Assembly (NCBI GenBank): GCA_905207485.1
Contig: CAJLLL010000016.1
Span: 1-35,044 of the forward strand
Source: an uncultured Phascolarctobacterium sp.
GTDB lineage: Bacteria; Bacillota; Negativicutes; Acidaminococcales; Acidaminococcaceae
Length of the DNA: 35,044 nt
Reading direction: 5' to 3'
Position numbers and translations under genes: made by a program. Shown here piece by piece: positions 1-8,029 of the stretch. The notes beneath the pieces were generated by a model, which was given only the letters and a program-made list of their open reading frames with translations, searched no databases and was not told the DNA's origin. Each line of letters starts with the position of its first letter. The stretch's first letter is position 1.

Positions 1-294
1 ATAATCTATTGCTTCTTTAGCATTACTATTTTTTAATTCAACTTTTCTTTCCAAACAAAATAATCTTGTACGTTGTTTCTCAATATATTTATTAGTTATC
101 CATTTAGAATAAGATGGGTCACGTATATCTTGAAACTTTTCGTAAATCTTAATCTTATACGCTGGTTCAGTATATTCTTGTACTTGTATTCCAAAAAATG
201 TTGGCCCCCAAATACCATCATACATTACATAAGCTGTTAACAAAAAAGCTATAACAAAACCTAATTTTATTCCAGATATAATTTGCTGTTTCAT
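1..294 (-). CDS. Partial unknown protein, N-terminal membrane anchor
   Basis: An open frame of 98 codons starts at ATG 294 and runs off the left edge without a stop. The translation begins MKQQIISGIKLGFVIAFLLT, so residues 8-22 form one hydrophobic segment (signal anchor or uncleaved signal). A mixed soluble part follows, including KIYEKFQDIRDPSYSKW and a Lys/Arg-rich stretch. A loose GGTGG ribosome site lies about 12 bases upstream and a plausible promoter lies further up. The reading frame is strongly AT-rich compared with the thiamine genes next door, which suggests either acquired DNA or a weakly constrained surface or small membrane protein. I do not recognise the family. The C-terminus is outside the window. 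Confidence 0.55.
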   Translation of the reverse strand, partial: MKQQIISGIKLGFVIAFLLTAYVMYDGIWGPTFFGIQVQEYTEPAYKIKIYEKFQDIRDPSYSKWITNKYIEKQRTRLFCLERKVELKNSNAKEAIDY

Positions 295-325
295 AATAAT
301 AAATCGCCACCATTTAATTAAGTAA

Positions 326-354
326 TGTATAAAATCTGTCAATAAACAAATCAA
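326..354 (-). promoter_or_regulatory. Possible promoter for the left-edge partial gene
   Basis: On the minus strand, TTGATT (349-354) is followed after 17 bases by TATACA (326-331). Each hexamer matches the vegetative consensus at 4 of 6 positions. The predicted start is about 25 bases before the ATG at 294. The rest of the 295-457 gap holds a 7-bp inverted repeat (380-386 with 430-436) separated by 43 bases and no convincing terminator for thiE. Confidence 0.35.
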
Positions 355-457
355 TAATTTTTTAGTTAAATTTAGCACAAATGCCGCTTTAGCAGGCAAC
401 AATATTACTTTTACTGTAACCAACCAAAACGGCATTAACTCTTAGCTTAATTATATA

Positions 458-1087
458 CTATTTTTTCAAAGAAAGCTGCTTAAATTTTTTTACCACTGCT
501 GTAATATTATCCGCACCTAAAATAGCACTTACTACCGCTGCGCCATTTGCTCCTGCCGCTAATACTTCGCCGTAATTGGCAAGCGTTATGCCGCCGATAC
601 CAACAAAAGGCAGCTTAGTTGCTGCGCAGATAGCTTTTAAACCTTCCGTACCGATAACAGAAGTATCTTTTTTAGTGCCGGTTGGGTATACAGCGCCGCA
701 GCCCAGATAATCTGCCCCGGCAGCTTCCGCGGCACGCGCTTCGGCCGCATTATGCGCCGATACGCCGATAATGGCATCTGCACCCAAAAGGCGGCGCGCT
801 ATTTCCGCAGGTAAATCGCTCTGCCCTACATGCACGCCTGCTGCGCCTATCGCAAAGGCAATATCCGCACGGTCGTCAACAAGCATTGGTACTTTGTATT
901 TATCGCACAGGGCTTTCATTTTTAAAGCCCTTTCATACAAAATACGGCTTTCGGCAGTTTTATCGCGGTATTGCACAAGCGTTACCCCTGCTGCAAGCGC
1001 CGCTTCCATTTTATTCCAAATGCTTTCATCGTTAAAGTACACTGTATCCGTTACCAGATAAACACTGTAATCAATCAACGGTTTCAT
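458..1087 (-). CDS. thiE: Thiamine-phosphate synthase
   Basis: This 209-residue protein is the usual length for ThiE, which joins hydroxymethylpyrimidine diphosphate to hydroxyethylthiazole phosphate to give thiamine phosphate in the cytosol. Family motifs are present in order: YLVTD near the N-terminus, VQYRDK (phosphate/pyrimidine site), LVDDRADIA and GVHVGQSDLP, IGVSAH, GCGAVYPTGTKK, and the C-terminal VGIGGI phosphate-binding turn. It is the last gene of a thiD-thiM-thiE set. The thiM stop codon (TGA, 1089-1091) lies one base before its ATG, so translation is probably coupled. Its own ribosome site is poor, consistent with coupling. With ThiM and ThiD it forms a salvage route. No de novo genes (thiC, thiG, thiH) are in the window. 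Confidence 0.95.
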   Translation of the reverse strand: MKPLIDYSVYLVTDTVYFNDESIWNKMEAALAAGVTLVQYRDKTAESRILYERALKMKALCDKYKVPMLVDDRADIAFAIGAAGVHVGQSDLPAEIARRLLGADAIIGVSAHNAAEARAAEAAGADYLGCGAVYPTGTKKDTSVIGTEGLKAICAATKLPFVGIGGITLANYGEVLAAGANGAAVVSAILGADNITAVVKKFKQLSLKK

Positions 1088-1088
1088 A

Positions 1089-1913
1089 TCAGTTCATTCT
1101 TTCTTCCGGTTTAAGGTTAATTAAATTCCACTTGCCTGTAACATGGTAAATGCCGTCAAACAAACGTGTTTTAAACATGCCCGGGCCGTCTTTTTTCTCC
1201 ATAAAGCCGGCAGCAAGTTCAGCTGCCTGCCCCATAATTACTATGCCAAGTGCCGCTGCGGTCATATAATCTTTGCAAACGGCTGCGCAGCAGGCACATA
1301 AAGTTGTAGTCATGCAGCCTGCGCCGGTAATTTTTTTCAACATTTCGTTGCCGCCGTTTAATACCAGCACCTGCTTGCCGTTGCTTACATAATCAACCTG
1401 CCCGGTTACGGCAACAACACAGTTGTATTTTGCAGCAACGCCTTTGGCGGCTTTCAGCTTTTCGCCTTCGTCAGCCTGCGTTGTTACATCAACGCCGCGC
1501 CCTTCCGCTTTGCCTTCTAAAAGCGCATTACATTCATCATAATTACCGCGCACAATATCAATCAAACCGTTTTGCAGCAGTTTAAGCGCAAAATTCAGGC
1601 GCAGCGCGCTGCTCATTACGCCAACTGGGTCAAGCACAACCGGTATGCCTTTTTTCTTTGCTGCCGCAGCGGCTCGTTCCATACCAATCATTTTATTGTA
1701 GTTAAATGTGCCTAAATTCAGCACTAAAGCATCGCTGCCGCCGGTAATAACTTCTACTTCTTCCGGCTCATCAGCCATAATGGGCGAAGCGCCTGCGCAG
1801 ATTGCTGCATCGGCACAAGCCTGGGCCGTTACGTAATTGGTAATATGATGAATTACCGGATGTTTTTTCTGCAATTCTTCAACTATTTTTCCAAAATGGT
1901 TCTGCATTTCCAT
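1089..1913 (-). CDS. thiM: Hydroxyethylthiazole kinase
   Basis: The 274-residue product matches ThiM, which phosphorylates the thiazole alcohol so that ThiE can use it. Typical signatures are HHITNYVT near the N-terminus, GASPIMADEPEEV, VLNLGTFN, VVLDPVGVMSS, RGNYDE, VAVTGQVDYV and the catalytic glycine-rich GAGCMTT near residue 200, where the Cys of the GAGC motif is retained. The start ATG overlaps the thiD stop in the sequence TAATG, so the two genes are translationally coupled. A second ATG two codons later is possible, but the coupled one is preferred. It lies between thiD and thiE in a compact salvage operon. Confidence 0.95.
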   Translation of the reverse strand: MEMQNHFGKIVEELQKKHPVIHHITNYVTAQACADAAICAGASPIMADEPEEVEVITGGSDALVLNLGTFNYNKMIGMERAAAAAKKKGIPVVLDPVGVMSSALRLNFALKLLQNGLIDIVRGNYDECNALLEGKAEGRGVDVTTQADEGEKLKAAKGVAAKYNCVVAVTGQVDYVSNGKQVLVLNGGNEMLKKITGAGCMTTTLCACCAAVCKDYMTAAALGIVIMGQAAELAAGFMEKKDGPGMFKTRLFDGIYHVTGKWNLINLKPEERMN

Positions 1914-2716
1914 TATTCAAGCATGCCTGCCTTTCTGTACAAATCTACAAAATGATGCGTCGGGCCGCAGCCTTTACCTTTGGCAAGGCTGTGTTTAATT
2001 GCCGTTGTAACGTAATCCTTGGCAGCTTTAACAGCTTCTGCCGTGGTTAAGCCGTTGGCAAGGTTGGCCGCAATGGCGGAAGAAAACGTGCAGCCGGTGC
2101 CGTGCGTATTTTTTGTTTCAATGCGTTCGGTTTCAAAATGATAAAAGTCTTTGCCGTCATATAAAACGTCAACGGCATCGCCAATATGATGACCGCCTTT
2201 AACAACAATGCCTTTGCAGCCCATAGCGCAGATTTTTTTAGCAGCTTCTTCCATATCGGCAACGGTTGTAATTTTCATATCTGCAATTTTTTCTGCTTCG
2301 GGAATGTTCGGCGTCAGCACATCTGCCAGCGGAATGATGGTTTTAATTAAAGTATCAATAGCATAAGGCTGCATTAATGCACAGCCGTTTTTGGCATACA
2401 TAACCGGGTCAATAACAACGTTTTGCGGTTTGTATTCCTTTAATTTTCCGGCTACTGCCTGCATGCACTCCGGTGTGGAAAGCATGCCGATTTTAACGGC
2501 GTCCGGAAAAATATCTTCAAAAACTGCATCCATCTGTTTTTCAATCATGTCCGGCGTAACATCCTGTATATCAATTACGCGTGCCGTATTTTCTGCAACA
2601 ACAGAAACTATTACGCTCATGCCAAAAGTTCCGTGTGCTGCAAATGTTTTTAAATCAGCCTGAATACCTGCGCCGCCGCTGCAATCGCTGCCGGCAATGG
2701 TTAATAAGTTTTTCAT
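1913..2716 (-). CDS. thiD: Hydroxymethylpyrimidine/phosphomethylpyrimidine kinase
   Basis: ThiD carries out the two phosphorylations that give HMP diphosphate for ThiE. The 267-residue product shows LLTIAGSDCSGGAGIQ at its start (HMP pocket of the ribokinase fold), VIDPVMYAKNG, LTPNIPEAE, VVKGGHH and the catalytic THGTGCTFSSA anion hole. I set the start at ATG 2716 rather than the longer frame beginning at 2734, because AAGGAG lies seven bases before this ATG and the family begins here. It is the first gene of thiDME. A terminator-like hairpin from the transketolase side ends less than 20 bases upstream, so there is no space for a separate promoter directly in front. No thiamine-diphosphate riboswitch was recognised. 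Confidence 0.95.
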   Translation of the reverse strand: MKNLLTIAGSDCSGGAGIQADLKTFAAHGTFGMSVIVSVVAENTARVIDIQDVTPDMIEKQMDAVFEDIFPDAVKIGMLSTPECMQAVAGKLKEYKPQNVVIDPVMYAKNGCALMQPYAIDTLIKTIIPLADVLTPNIPEAEKIADMKITTVADMEEAAKKICAMGCKGIVVKGGHHIGDAVDVLYDGKDFYHFETERIETKNTHGTGCTFSSAIAANLANGLTTAEAVKAAKDYVTTAIKHSLAKGKGCGPTHHFVDLYRKAGMLE

Positions 2717-2732
2717 GTTAACTCCTTTACAC

Positions 2733-2764
2733 AAAAAACGGGCTCAGCTTAAGCCGGGCCCGTT
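2733..2764 (-). terminator. Terminator or attenuator between tkt and thiD
   Basis: On the minus strand a hairpin with 7-bp outer arms (AACGGGC/GCCCGTT, 2737-2743 and 2758-2764), extended inward by further pairing to a 14-base arm with mismatches, runs into six T residues (2733-2738). It follows the tkt stop codon (2771) and stops just before the thiD ribosome site at about 2721-2726. It is either the tkt terminator with read-through into thiDME or an attenuator of the thiamine genes. Confidence 0.75.
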
Positions 2765-2770
2765 AAATTT

Positions 2771-4756
2771 TTACAGTAAACTTTTTACTTTATTGGCAAC
2801 ATTTTCTGCGGTAAACCCGTATTCTTTCAATACAGTGCCGCCGGGTGCGGAAGCGCCGAATTTATTAATGCCGATAACGTTTTCTTCGCTGCCGGTATAG
2901 CGGCTCCAGCCCAAAGTTACGCCGGCTTCAACGGCAACTTTCGGCAAACCTGCCGGCAGTACGGATTGTTTGTATTCTTCACTCTGCATTTCAAATACAT
3001 CCCAGCTCGGCATAGATACAACGCTTACGCAAATGCCTTCTGCAGCAAGCTGTGCCTGTGCTTCCAGTGCCAGATGCACTTCGCTGCCGGTTGCAATAAT
3101 AACGGCTCTTGCAGTGCCTTTGCCTGCATCAAGCACATAAGCGCCTTTGCCAGCGTTTTCGTGAATAACATCTGCATATTTGTGCAGCACCGGCAGTTTT
3201 TGACGGCTTAACAAAAGGGCTGTCGGTTTATGTTCATTAAGGCACGCCATCTGCCATGCCATAGCGGTTTCCAAAGCATCTGCCGGGCGGATTACGCACA
3301 GATTGGGAATAACGCGCAGGCTCATTGCGTGTTCAACAGGCTGATGCGTCGGGCCATCTTCGCCAACGGCAATGCTGTCGTGCGTAAATACAAAGATAGA
3401 ACGCAGTCCCATCAGCGCTGCCATACGTACAGCAGGGCGCATAAAATCGGCAAATACAAGGAATGTGCCGCCGAACGGAATAAAGCCGCCGTGCAGCGCA
3501 ATGCCGTTCAGTGCTTTGCCCATAGCATGTTCACGTACGCCAAAATGCAGGTTTCTGCCGGTTCTATCATCTTTGGAATAGTAACCGCAGGTTTTCATTA
3601 CGGTTTTGTTGGAAGGCCCAAGGTCTGCACTGCCGCCTACAAGCTGAGGAAGCTGCATGGAAAGTTTTTGCAGCACTTCGCCGCTTGCTTCACGGGTAGA
3701 AATGCCTTCAATATCGTTAAATACAGCTTCAAGGTCGCTGCGGCTTACAAGCACGTCGCCTTTAATGCGTTCTTCCAGTTCTTTGCCCAGTTCCGGGTGT
3801 ACAACTTTATAATCTGCAAGCAGTGCTTCCCAGGCTGCCTGTTTTTCGGCGCAGGCAGCAAGTTTATCATCAAAATGCTTGCGTACGGTTACAGGCACAT
3901 AAAAGCTTTGTCCAACAGGCCAGTTGGCTGCTTCTTTAGTTTTGGCCACGCCTTCGGCGCCAAGCGGTTCGCCGTGGCAGGAAGCGTTATCCTGTTTGGG
4001 GCTGCCGTAACCAATATGCGTGCGTACAATAATCAGGCTCGGATGTTCAGTATCAGCTTTAGCCTCTTTAATGGCATTTTCCAGTGCATCAATATCTTCA
4101 GAATCGGCTACACGCAGTACCTGCCAGCCATAAGCTTCAAAGCGTTTGGCAACATCTTCGCGGAAAGCAATTTCAGTATCGCCTTCAATGGTAATATGGT
4201 TATCATCATAAAGGTAAATAAGTTTGCCCAGACCAAGCGTGCCTGCAAGAGATGCCGCTTCACTGGCAACGCCTTCCATCTGGTCGCCGTCGCTGGTTAA
4301 ACCGTAAGTGTAGTGGTTGATAACTTCAAAACCCGGTTTGTTGTATTTTGCTGCCAGCATGGTTTCGGCAATGGCAAAACCAACGCCCATGGCAAAACCA
4401 TGGCCAAGCGGTCCGGTAGAAGCATCAACGCCCGGAGTAACGCCATATTCCGGATGACCCGGAGTAATGCTGCCCCACTGGCGGAAATTTTTAAGCTGTT
4501 CAATGGAAACATCATAACCGGCAAGATGCAGCATAGCGTAATAAAGCGCGCTGCCGTGTCCCGGCGATAAAATAAACCTGTCTCTGTTAAACCAGTTCGG
4601 GTCTTTGGGATTATAGTTCATAAAACGGTCCCAAACCGTATACATCAGCGGAGCCGTGCCCAAAGGAAAGCCCGGATGCCCGGATTTTGCCTTTTCAACT
4701 TCGTCTACCGATAAAAATCTTAAGGTGTTTACTGCAACCTGGTCAATCGTCTGCAT
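2771..4756 (-). CDS. tkt: Transketolase
   Basis: This is a full-length 661-residue transketolase of the non-oxidative pentose phosphate pathway, which transfers two-carbon ketol units using thiamine diphosphate and a divalent metal. Visible signatures are KSGHPGFPLG (residues 24-33), the SPGHGS histidine (about 67), the cofactor/metal segment TSDGDQMEG through DDNHITI (about 154-190), the central pyrimidine domain with the catalytic glutamate in HFGVREHAMG, and THDSIAVGEDGPTHQP. The C-terminal domain carries ATGSEVHLAL. A good promoter sits 40-70 bases upstream and the ribosome site GGAGGG precedes the ATG. The next genes downstream make its cofactor (thiDME). Sedoheptulose 7-phosphate, one product of this enzyme, is also the substrate of GmhA at 24 kb. 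Confidence 0.96.
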   Translation of the reverse strand: MQTIDQVAVNTLRFLSVDEVEKAKSGHPGFPLGTAPLMYTVWDRFMNYNPKDPNWFNRDRFILSPGHGSALYYAMLHLAGYDVSIEQLKNFRQWGSITPGHPEYGVTPGVDASTGPLGHGFAMGVGFAIAETMLAAKYNKPGFEVINHYTYGLTSDGDQMEGVASEAASLAGTLGLGKLIYLYDDNHITIEGDTEIAFREDVAKRFEAYGWQVLRVADSEDIDALENAIKEAKADTEHPSLIIVRTHIGYGSPKQDNASCHGEPLGAEGVAKTKEAANWPVGQSFYVPVTVRKHFDDKLAACAEKQAAWEALLADYKVVHPELGKELEERIKGDVLVSRSDLEAVFNDIEGISTREASGEVLQKLSMQLPQLVGGSADLGPSNKTVMKTCGYYSKDDRTGRNLHFGVREHAMGKALNGIALHGGFIPFGGTFLVFADFMRPAVRMAALMGLRSIFVFTHDSIAVGEDGPTHQPVEHAMSLRVIPNLCVIRPADALETAMAWQMACLNEHKPTALLLSRQKLPVLHKYADVIHENAGKGAYVLDAGKGTARAVIIATGSEVHLALEAQAQLAAEGICVSVVSMPSWDVFEMQSEEYKQSVLPAGLPKVAVEAGVTLGWSRYTGSEENVIGINKFGASAPGGTVLKEYGFTAENVANKVKSLL

Positions 4757-4794
4757 GAGATAAACCCTCCAATTATTGTACGTTATTTGTATAA

Positions 4795-4823
4795 ATTATA
4801 ACACATTTAACATCTGCTGCAAA
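4795..4823 (-). promoter_or_regulatory. Promoter of tkt
   Basis: On the minus strand TTTGCA (4818-4823, 4/6) is followed after 17 bases by a perfect TATAAT (4795-4800) preceded by TGT, an extended -10. The transcript would start roughly 30 bases before the ATG at 4756. It lies wholly between the ATPase stop and tkt. Confidence 0.7.
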
Positions 4824-4835
4824 GTTTTAGTACCG

Positions 4836-5708
4836 CTATTTTTCAAATTCAGCACTGTGCTGCCTGAAAAATTTATAATAAGTACGCACGTTTTCAAGTT
4901 CAGTCCATTTTTTAACTGCGGCCGGATAAGTATCAAAATCATAAATTTTAGCGCCTTTAAGCGACAGCACAAACGGAGAATGCGTGGCAATAATAAACTG
5001 ACAGCCGTAAAAACGCACCGAATCTTCCAAAAATCTTACCAATTCTATTTGCTTTTGCGGCGACAGGCTGTTTTCCGGTTCATCTAAAAGATAAAGCGCG
5101 TTTTCTTCTATTTTCTGTGCAAAATACATAAAGGCACTTTCACCGTTAGATTGCTCCCGCACGTTAACGCCTATACTGCGCTTAACAAACATCGACTGCG
5201 TATTGCGGCGCACTGCTGTAAGTTTTTTCAGTTTTTCATAATCATCAAGGCTGCGCAGACGGAATTTACCGTTATCGTCAGCTTTTATATTTTGATATTC
5301 CGCAAACAACTCGCTGCGTTTTTCATCAATGCCTTCATTAAGGCTGCGCAGGTTCAGCATAAAATCAAAAACATCATCGCTTGTAATAATTCTGCTTTGC
5401 GGCGGCAGGTTTAACCCTTTTAAAGTATAGCCGCACAAGTCAAGATAATCACCAAAAAAGCTGCTGCTGTTAGGCCTAGTTTCGCGCATTAGTTTCAGTT
5501 TTCCGGCAATGACATTTAAAGCCGTTGTTTTTCCGCAGCCGTTGCTGCCGTACAAAATTGTTACCGGTTCAAAATCAAGCCGGTCTACCCCGCGCTGCGA
5601 TAAAATTTTAAACGGATAAAACGAACTGTAACATTTTTCCTTGATGTTAATAATAAAATCGAACTCTTCCCCGTCAGAAGGAAAAGTAAAACTTTTTAAA
5701 TACAGCAT
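4836..5708 (-). CDS. Lone AAA/ABC-type ATPase of unknown function
   Basis: The 290-residue protein is a single ATPase domain of the RecF/SMC-like AAA group. The Walker A is GSNGCGKTT (54-62), a degenerate signature QSNGE (186-190) replaces LSGGQ, Walker B is LYLLDEPE (205-212) with the catalytic glutamate, and the switch histidine is in ATHSP (241-245). A charged coiled stretch (about 120-165) lies between Walker A and the signature. There are no membrane segments, no permease next to it and no nuclease partner, so it is not an obvious transporter or OLD/Gabija-type pair. The start codon has GGAGT seven bases upstream. A strong terminator of the preceding gene ends about 15 bases upstream. 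The biological role is unknown. Confidence 0.75.
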   Translation of the reverse strand: MLYLKSFTFPSDGEEFDFIINIKEKCYSSFYPFKILSQRGVDRLDFEPVTILYGSNGCGKTTALNVIAGKLKLMRETRPNSSSFFGDYLDLCGYTLKGLNLPPQSRIITSDDVFDFMLNLRSLNEGIDEKRSELFAEYQNIKADDNGKFRLRSLDDYEKLKKLTAVRRNTQSMFVKRSIGVNVREQSNGESAFMYFAQKIEENALYLLDEPENSLSPQKQIELVRFLEDSVRFYGCQFIIATHSPFVLSLKGAKIYDFDTYPAAVKKWTELENVRTYYKFFRQHSAEFEK

Positions 5709-5723
5709 ATATCATACTCCAGT

Positions 5724-5754
5724 TAAAAACGCCGCCGTATAAAAGCGGCGGCGT
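5724..5754 (-). terminator. Terminator after the EF-G paralogue
   Basis: A perfect 9-bp GC-rich stem ACGCCGCCG/CGGCGGCGT (5729-5737 with 5746-5754) with an eight-base loop runs into a T-tract on the minus strand. It ends just before the ribosome site of the ATPase gene. A second small dyad CAGATT-ACA-AATCTG (5760-5774) precedes it. Confidence 0.85.
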
Positions 5755-5791
5755 CAGTACAGATTACAAATCTGCCGGTTATTAAATTTTA

Positions 5792-7855
5792 CTACTGTTC
5801 TTTGCTTTCAGCAATAATTTTTTCTGCCATCTTCTGCGGCACATCTTCGTAATGGTCAAACTTCATTTCAAAAGTGCCAAGGCCCTGGGTAAGAGCACGC
5901 AGGTCAACAGCATATTCGGTAATTTCTGCATAAGGCACCTGTGCTTTAATGCAGCCCATGCCGTCTTCAAGGCTCTGCATGCCAAGAATGCGGCCGCGTT
6001 TGCTGTTCAGGTCGCCGATAACGTCGCCCATCATGCTTTCAGCGCAGTATACATCAAGGTTGTAAACAGGCTCCATCAAAACAGGCCTTGCGCTTTCCAT
6101 AGCTTTTTTAAAGGCAATGTTGGAAGCAATCTTAAATGCCATTTCCGAAGAGTCTACGGTATGGTAAGAACCGTCTGTCAGGGTAATTCTGATATCAACT
6201 ACCGGATAACCTGCCAGAACGCCATGTTCCATAGATTCGCGCATGCCTTTTTCTACAGCCGGAATGTACTGGCGCGGTACAGCGCCGCCGAAGATTTTAT
6301 CAACGAACTCAAATCCGCTTCCGGGCGGCAGCGGTTCCATGGTAATAACAACATGGCCGTATTGCCCGTGTCCGCCGGATTGTTTCTTATGTTTGCCTTC
6401 AACATTGGTTGCGGTGCCGCGGATAGTTTCGCGGTATTCAACAATCGGTGCGCGCAGGTCTGCTTCCACGCCGAATTTGCGTTTCATGCGCTCCATAATA
6501 ATTTCAATATGCTGGTCGCCCATACCACTGATTAAAGTTTCTTTCGTTGCGGTGTTTCTGGTAACGATAATGGTCGGGTCTTCGTCCATCAGGCGGTTAA
6601 GCGCCGAAGCAATCTTTTCTTCCTCGCCTTTCTTTTTGGCGTAAATAGCGCGTGTATACATAGGCAGGGGGAATGCGATAGGTTTGAAAAGTACCGGGGA
6701 ATTTTTATCGCTCAAAGTGTCGCCGGTTGCTGTAAACTGCAATTTGGTAGTTACGCCGATATCGCCTGCAACAACTTCTTTCATCGGAATCTGTGTTTTG
6801 CCGCGCATGGTAAATACGGTACCAAAACGTTCTTCTTTTTCGCGGCTGGCGTTATAAACCATGCTGTCGCTCTTAATGCTGCCGCTGAAAACTCTGAAGA
6901 AGCTCAGACGGCCAACAAACGGGTCGGACGTTGTTTTAAATACCAAAGCTGCCATCGGTGCGTTGGCATCGCGTACTTCTTCTTCGCCGGTTTCCGGATT
7001 GGTAACAACGAAGTCGTTCAAAATTGCCGGATAGGTATAATCGATAATAGCGTTCATTACACGGCCAAGGCCGATATCTTTATATGCGCTGCCGCACAGT
7101 ACCGGGAAAATAATAGCCTGGCGGATACCTTTGATAAGGCAGTCCATAATTTCCTTATCACTGATGGTTTCGCCTTCGAGATAGCGCATCATACAGTCAT
7201 CGTCAGCCTCAACTGCTGCTTCCACCATTTTTTCATGCGCTTCTTTGGCAGCTTCCATATATTCTTCCGGAATGTCCATTTCAATGGAATCGTTGCCGTT
7301 AGCTTTATACGCCTTCATTTTGTAAATATCGATAACGCCGCAGAAATCAGACTCTTTGCCCAAAGGAAGCTGCAAAGGCAGTACGCGTTTACCGATTTTG
7401 GCGCGCAGGTTATCCAAAATGCTGTCAAAATCAGCATTTTCACGGTCCATTTTGTTTACGAAAACTATGCGCGGCAGATGTGCTTCTTCTGCCAGTTTCC
7501 AGCATTGCTCGGTGCCAACCTGTACGCCGCTGGTTGCGCAGACAACAATCAGCGCACTGTCAACTGCACGGAATGCGCCTTTAACCTCGGCAACAAAATC
7601 AGCAAAGCCCGGGGTATCGATAAAGTTAATTTTCGTATCGCGCCATTCAACCGGTGCCAAAGTAGCGTTTACGGAAACGCCGCGTTTAATTTCTTCCGGT
7701 TCGTAGTCAGTGGTGGTAGCTCCATCTTCAACCTTGCCCATTCTGGTAATTGCACCGGAACGGTACAGCAGGCCTTCCGTAACAGATGTCGTTCCTGCTC
7801 CACCATGACCCACAATGGCCACGTTGCGAATTCTATCGCCGGTATACTCTTTCAT
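5792..7855 (-). CDS. Elongation factor G paralogue with altered P-loop
   Basis: The 687-residue protein has the EF-G five-domain layout: GTPase domain, beta barrel starting near the conserved AALVFKTTSDPFVGRLSFFRV, and domains III-V ending with ALTQGLGTFEMKF. It belongs to the second EF-G group found beside FusA in many bacteria, marked by GHGG at the P-loop and RGVSV in switch I. In this copy the G1 motif reads GHGGAGTTS (16-24), with Thr22 where the lysine that contacts the nucleotide phosphates is normally invariant. The G3 motif is DTPGFADF, with Phe84 in place of the catalytic histidine of true EF-G. G4 NKMD (134-137) and a G5-like CGSA are intact. AAGGGGGAA precedes the start. It is probably a translation or ribosome-associated factor, but GTP turnover is doubtful. 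Confidence 0.85.
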   Translation of the reverse strand: MKEYTGDRIRNVAIVGHGGAGTTSVTEGLLYRSGAITRMGKVEDGATTTDYEPEEIKRGVSVNATLAPVEWRDTKINFIDTPGFADFVAEVKGAFRAVDSALIVVCATSGVQVGTEQCWKLAEEAHLPRIVFVNKMDRENADFDSILDNLRAKIGKRVLPLQLPLGKESDFCGVIDIYKMKAYKANGNDSIEMDIPEEYMEAAKEAHEKMVEAAVEADDDCMMRYLEGETISDKEIMDCLIKGIRQAIIFPVLCGSAYKDIGLGRVMNAIIDYTYPAILNDFVVTNPETGEEEVRDANAPMAALVFKTTSDPFVGRLSFFRVFSGSIKSDSMVYNASREKEERFGTVFTMRGKTQIPMKEVVAGDIGVTTKLQFTATGDTLSDKNSPVLFKPIAFPLPMYTRAIYAKKKGEEEKIASALNRLMDEDPTIIVTRNTATKETLISGMGDQHIEIIMERMKRKFGVEADLRAPIVEYRETIRGTATNVEGKHKKQSGGHGQYGHVVITMEPLPPGSGFEFVDKIFGGAVPRQYIPAVEKGMRESMEHGVLAGYPVVDIRITLTDGSYHTVDSSEMAFKIASNIAFKKAMESARPVLMEPVYNLDVYCAESMMGDVIGDLNSKRGRILGMQSLEDGMGCIKAQVPYAEITEYAVDLRALTQGLGTFEMKFDHYEDVPQKMAEKIIAESKEQ

Positions 7856-7981
7856 ACATATTCCCCCTTGTTTGTAAACATTATTGAGTTTTTATTTCTG
7901 CAAAAAATTAATATCTCCTTTAATTAACTGTAAATTTAGAAAATTATTTATTTTTAGCACCAAAACTGTTGCATAAGTAAC

Positions 7982-8014
7982 AAAAAACGGTACAACTTCT
8001 TTAGCTGTACCGTT
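7982..8014 (-). terminator. Terminator after the nitroreductase gene
   Basis: The stem AACGGTACA/TGTACCGTT (7986-7994 with 8006-8014) with an 11-base loop is followed on the minus strand by six T residues. The rest of the 7856-8029 gap contains AT-rich sequence and an AAAGGAG not followed by a convincing frame. No strong promoter was recognised for the EF-G paralogue. Confidence 0.8.
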
Positions 8015-8029
8015 AATAATTTTTAAGTA

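Noticed and set aside
380..436. 7-bp inverted repeat downstream of thiE as a terminator
   Set aside because: The loop of 43 bases is too long and no T-run follows on the minus strand.
2716..2800. Thiamine-diphosphate riboswitch upstream of thiD
   Set aside because: I looked for the conserved CTGAGA and ACCTGA blocks on the minus strand. Only a terminator-type hairpin fits in the short gap.
3230..4300. Plus-strand open frame of 356 codons opposite tkt
   Set aside because: It is fully antisense to a certain transketolase gene, has a Cys/Phe/His-rich composition typical of reverse-complement shadows, and no ribosome site.
4836..5708. The lone ATPase as part of an anti-phage defence pair
   Set aside because: No helicase, nuclease, reverse transcriptase or TOPRIM partner is adjacent. 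The neighbours are housekeeping genes.
5852..6535. Plus-strand frame of 227 codons opposite the EF-G paralogue
   Set aside because: Shadow of a conserved coding region; no promoter or ribosome site and no recognisable domain. The same holds for the frame at 7235-7927.
7880..7920. AAAGGAG on the minus strand as the start of a short leader peptide before the EF-G paralogue
   Set aside because: The only following start (TTG) opens three codons before a stop, and the spacing is too long.
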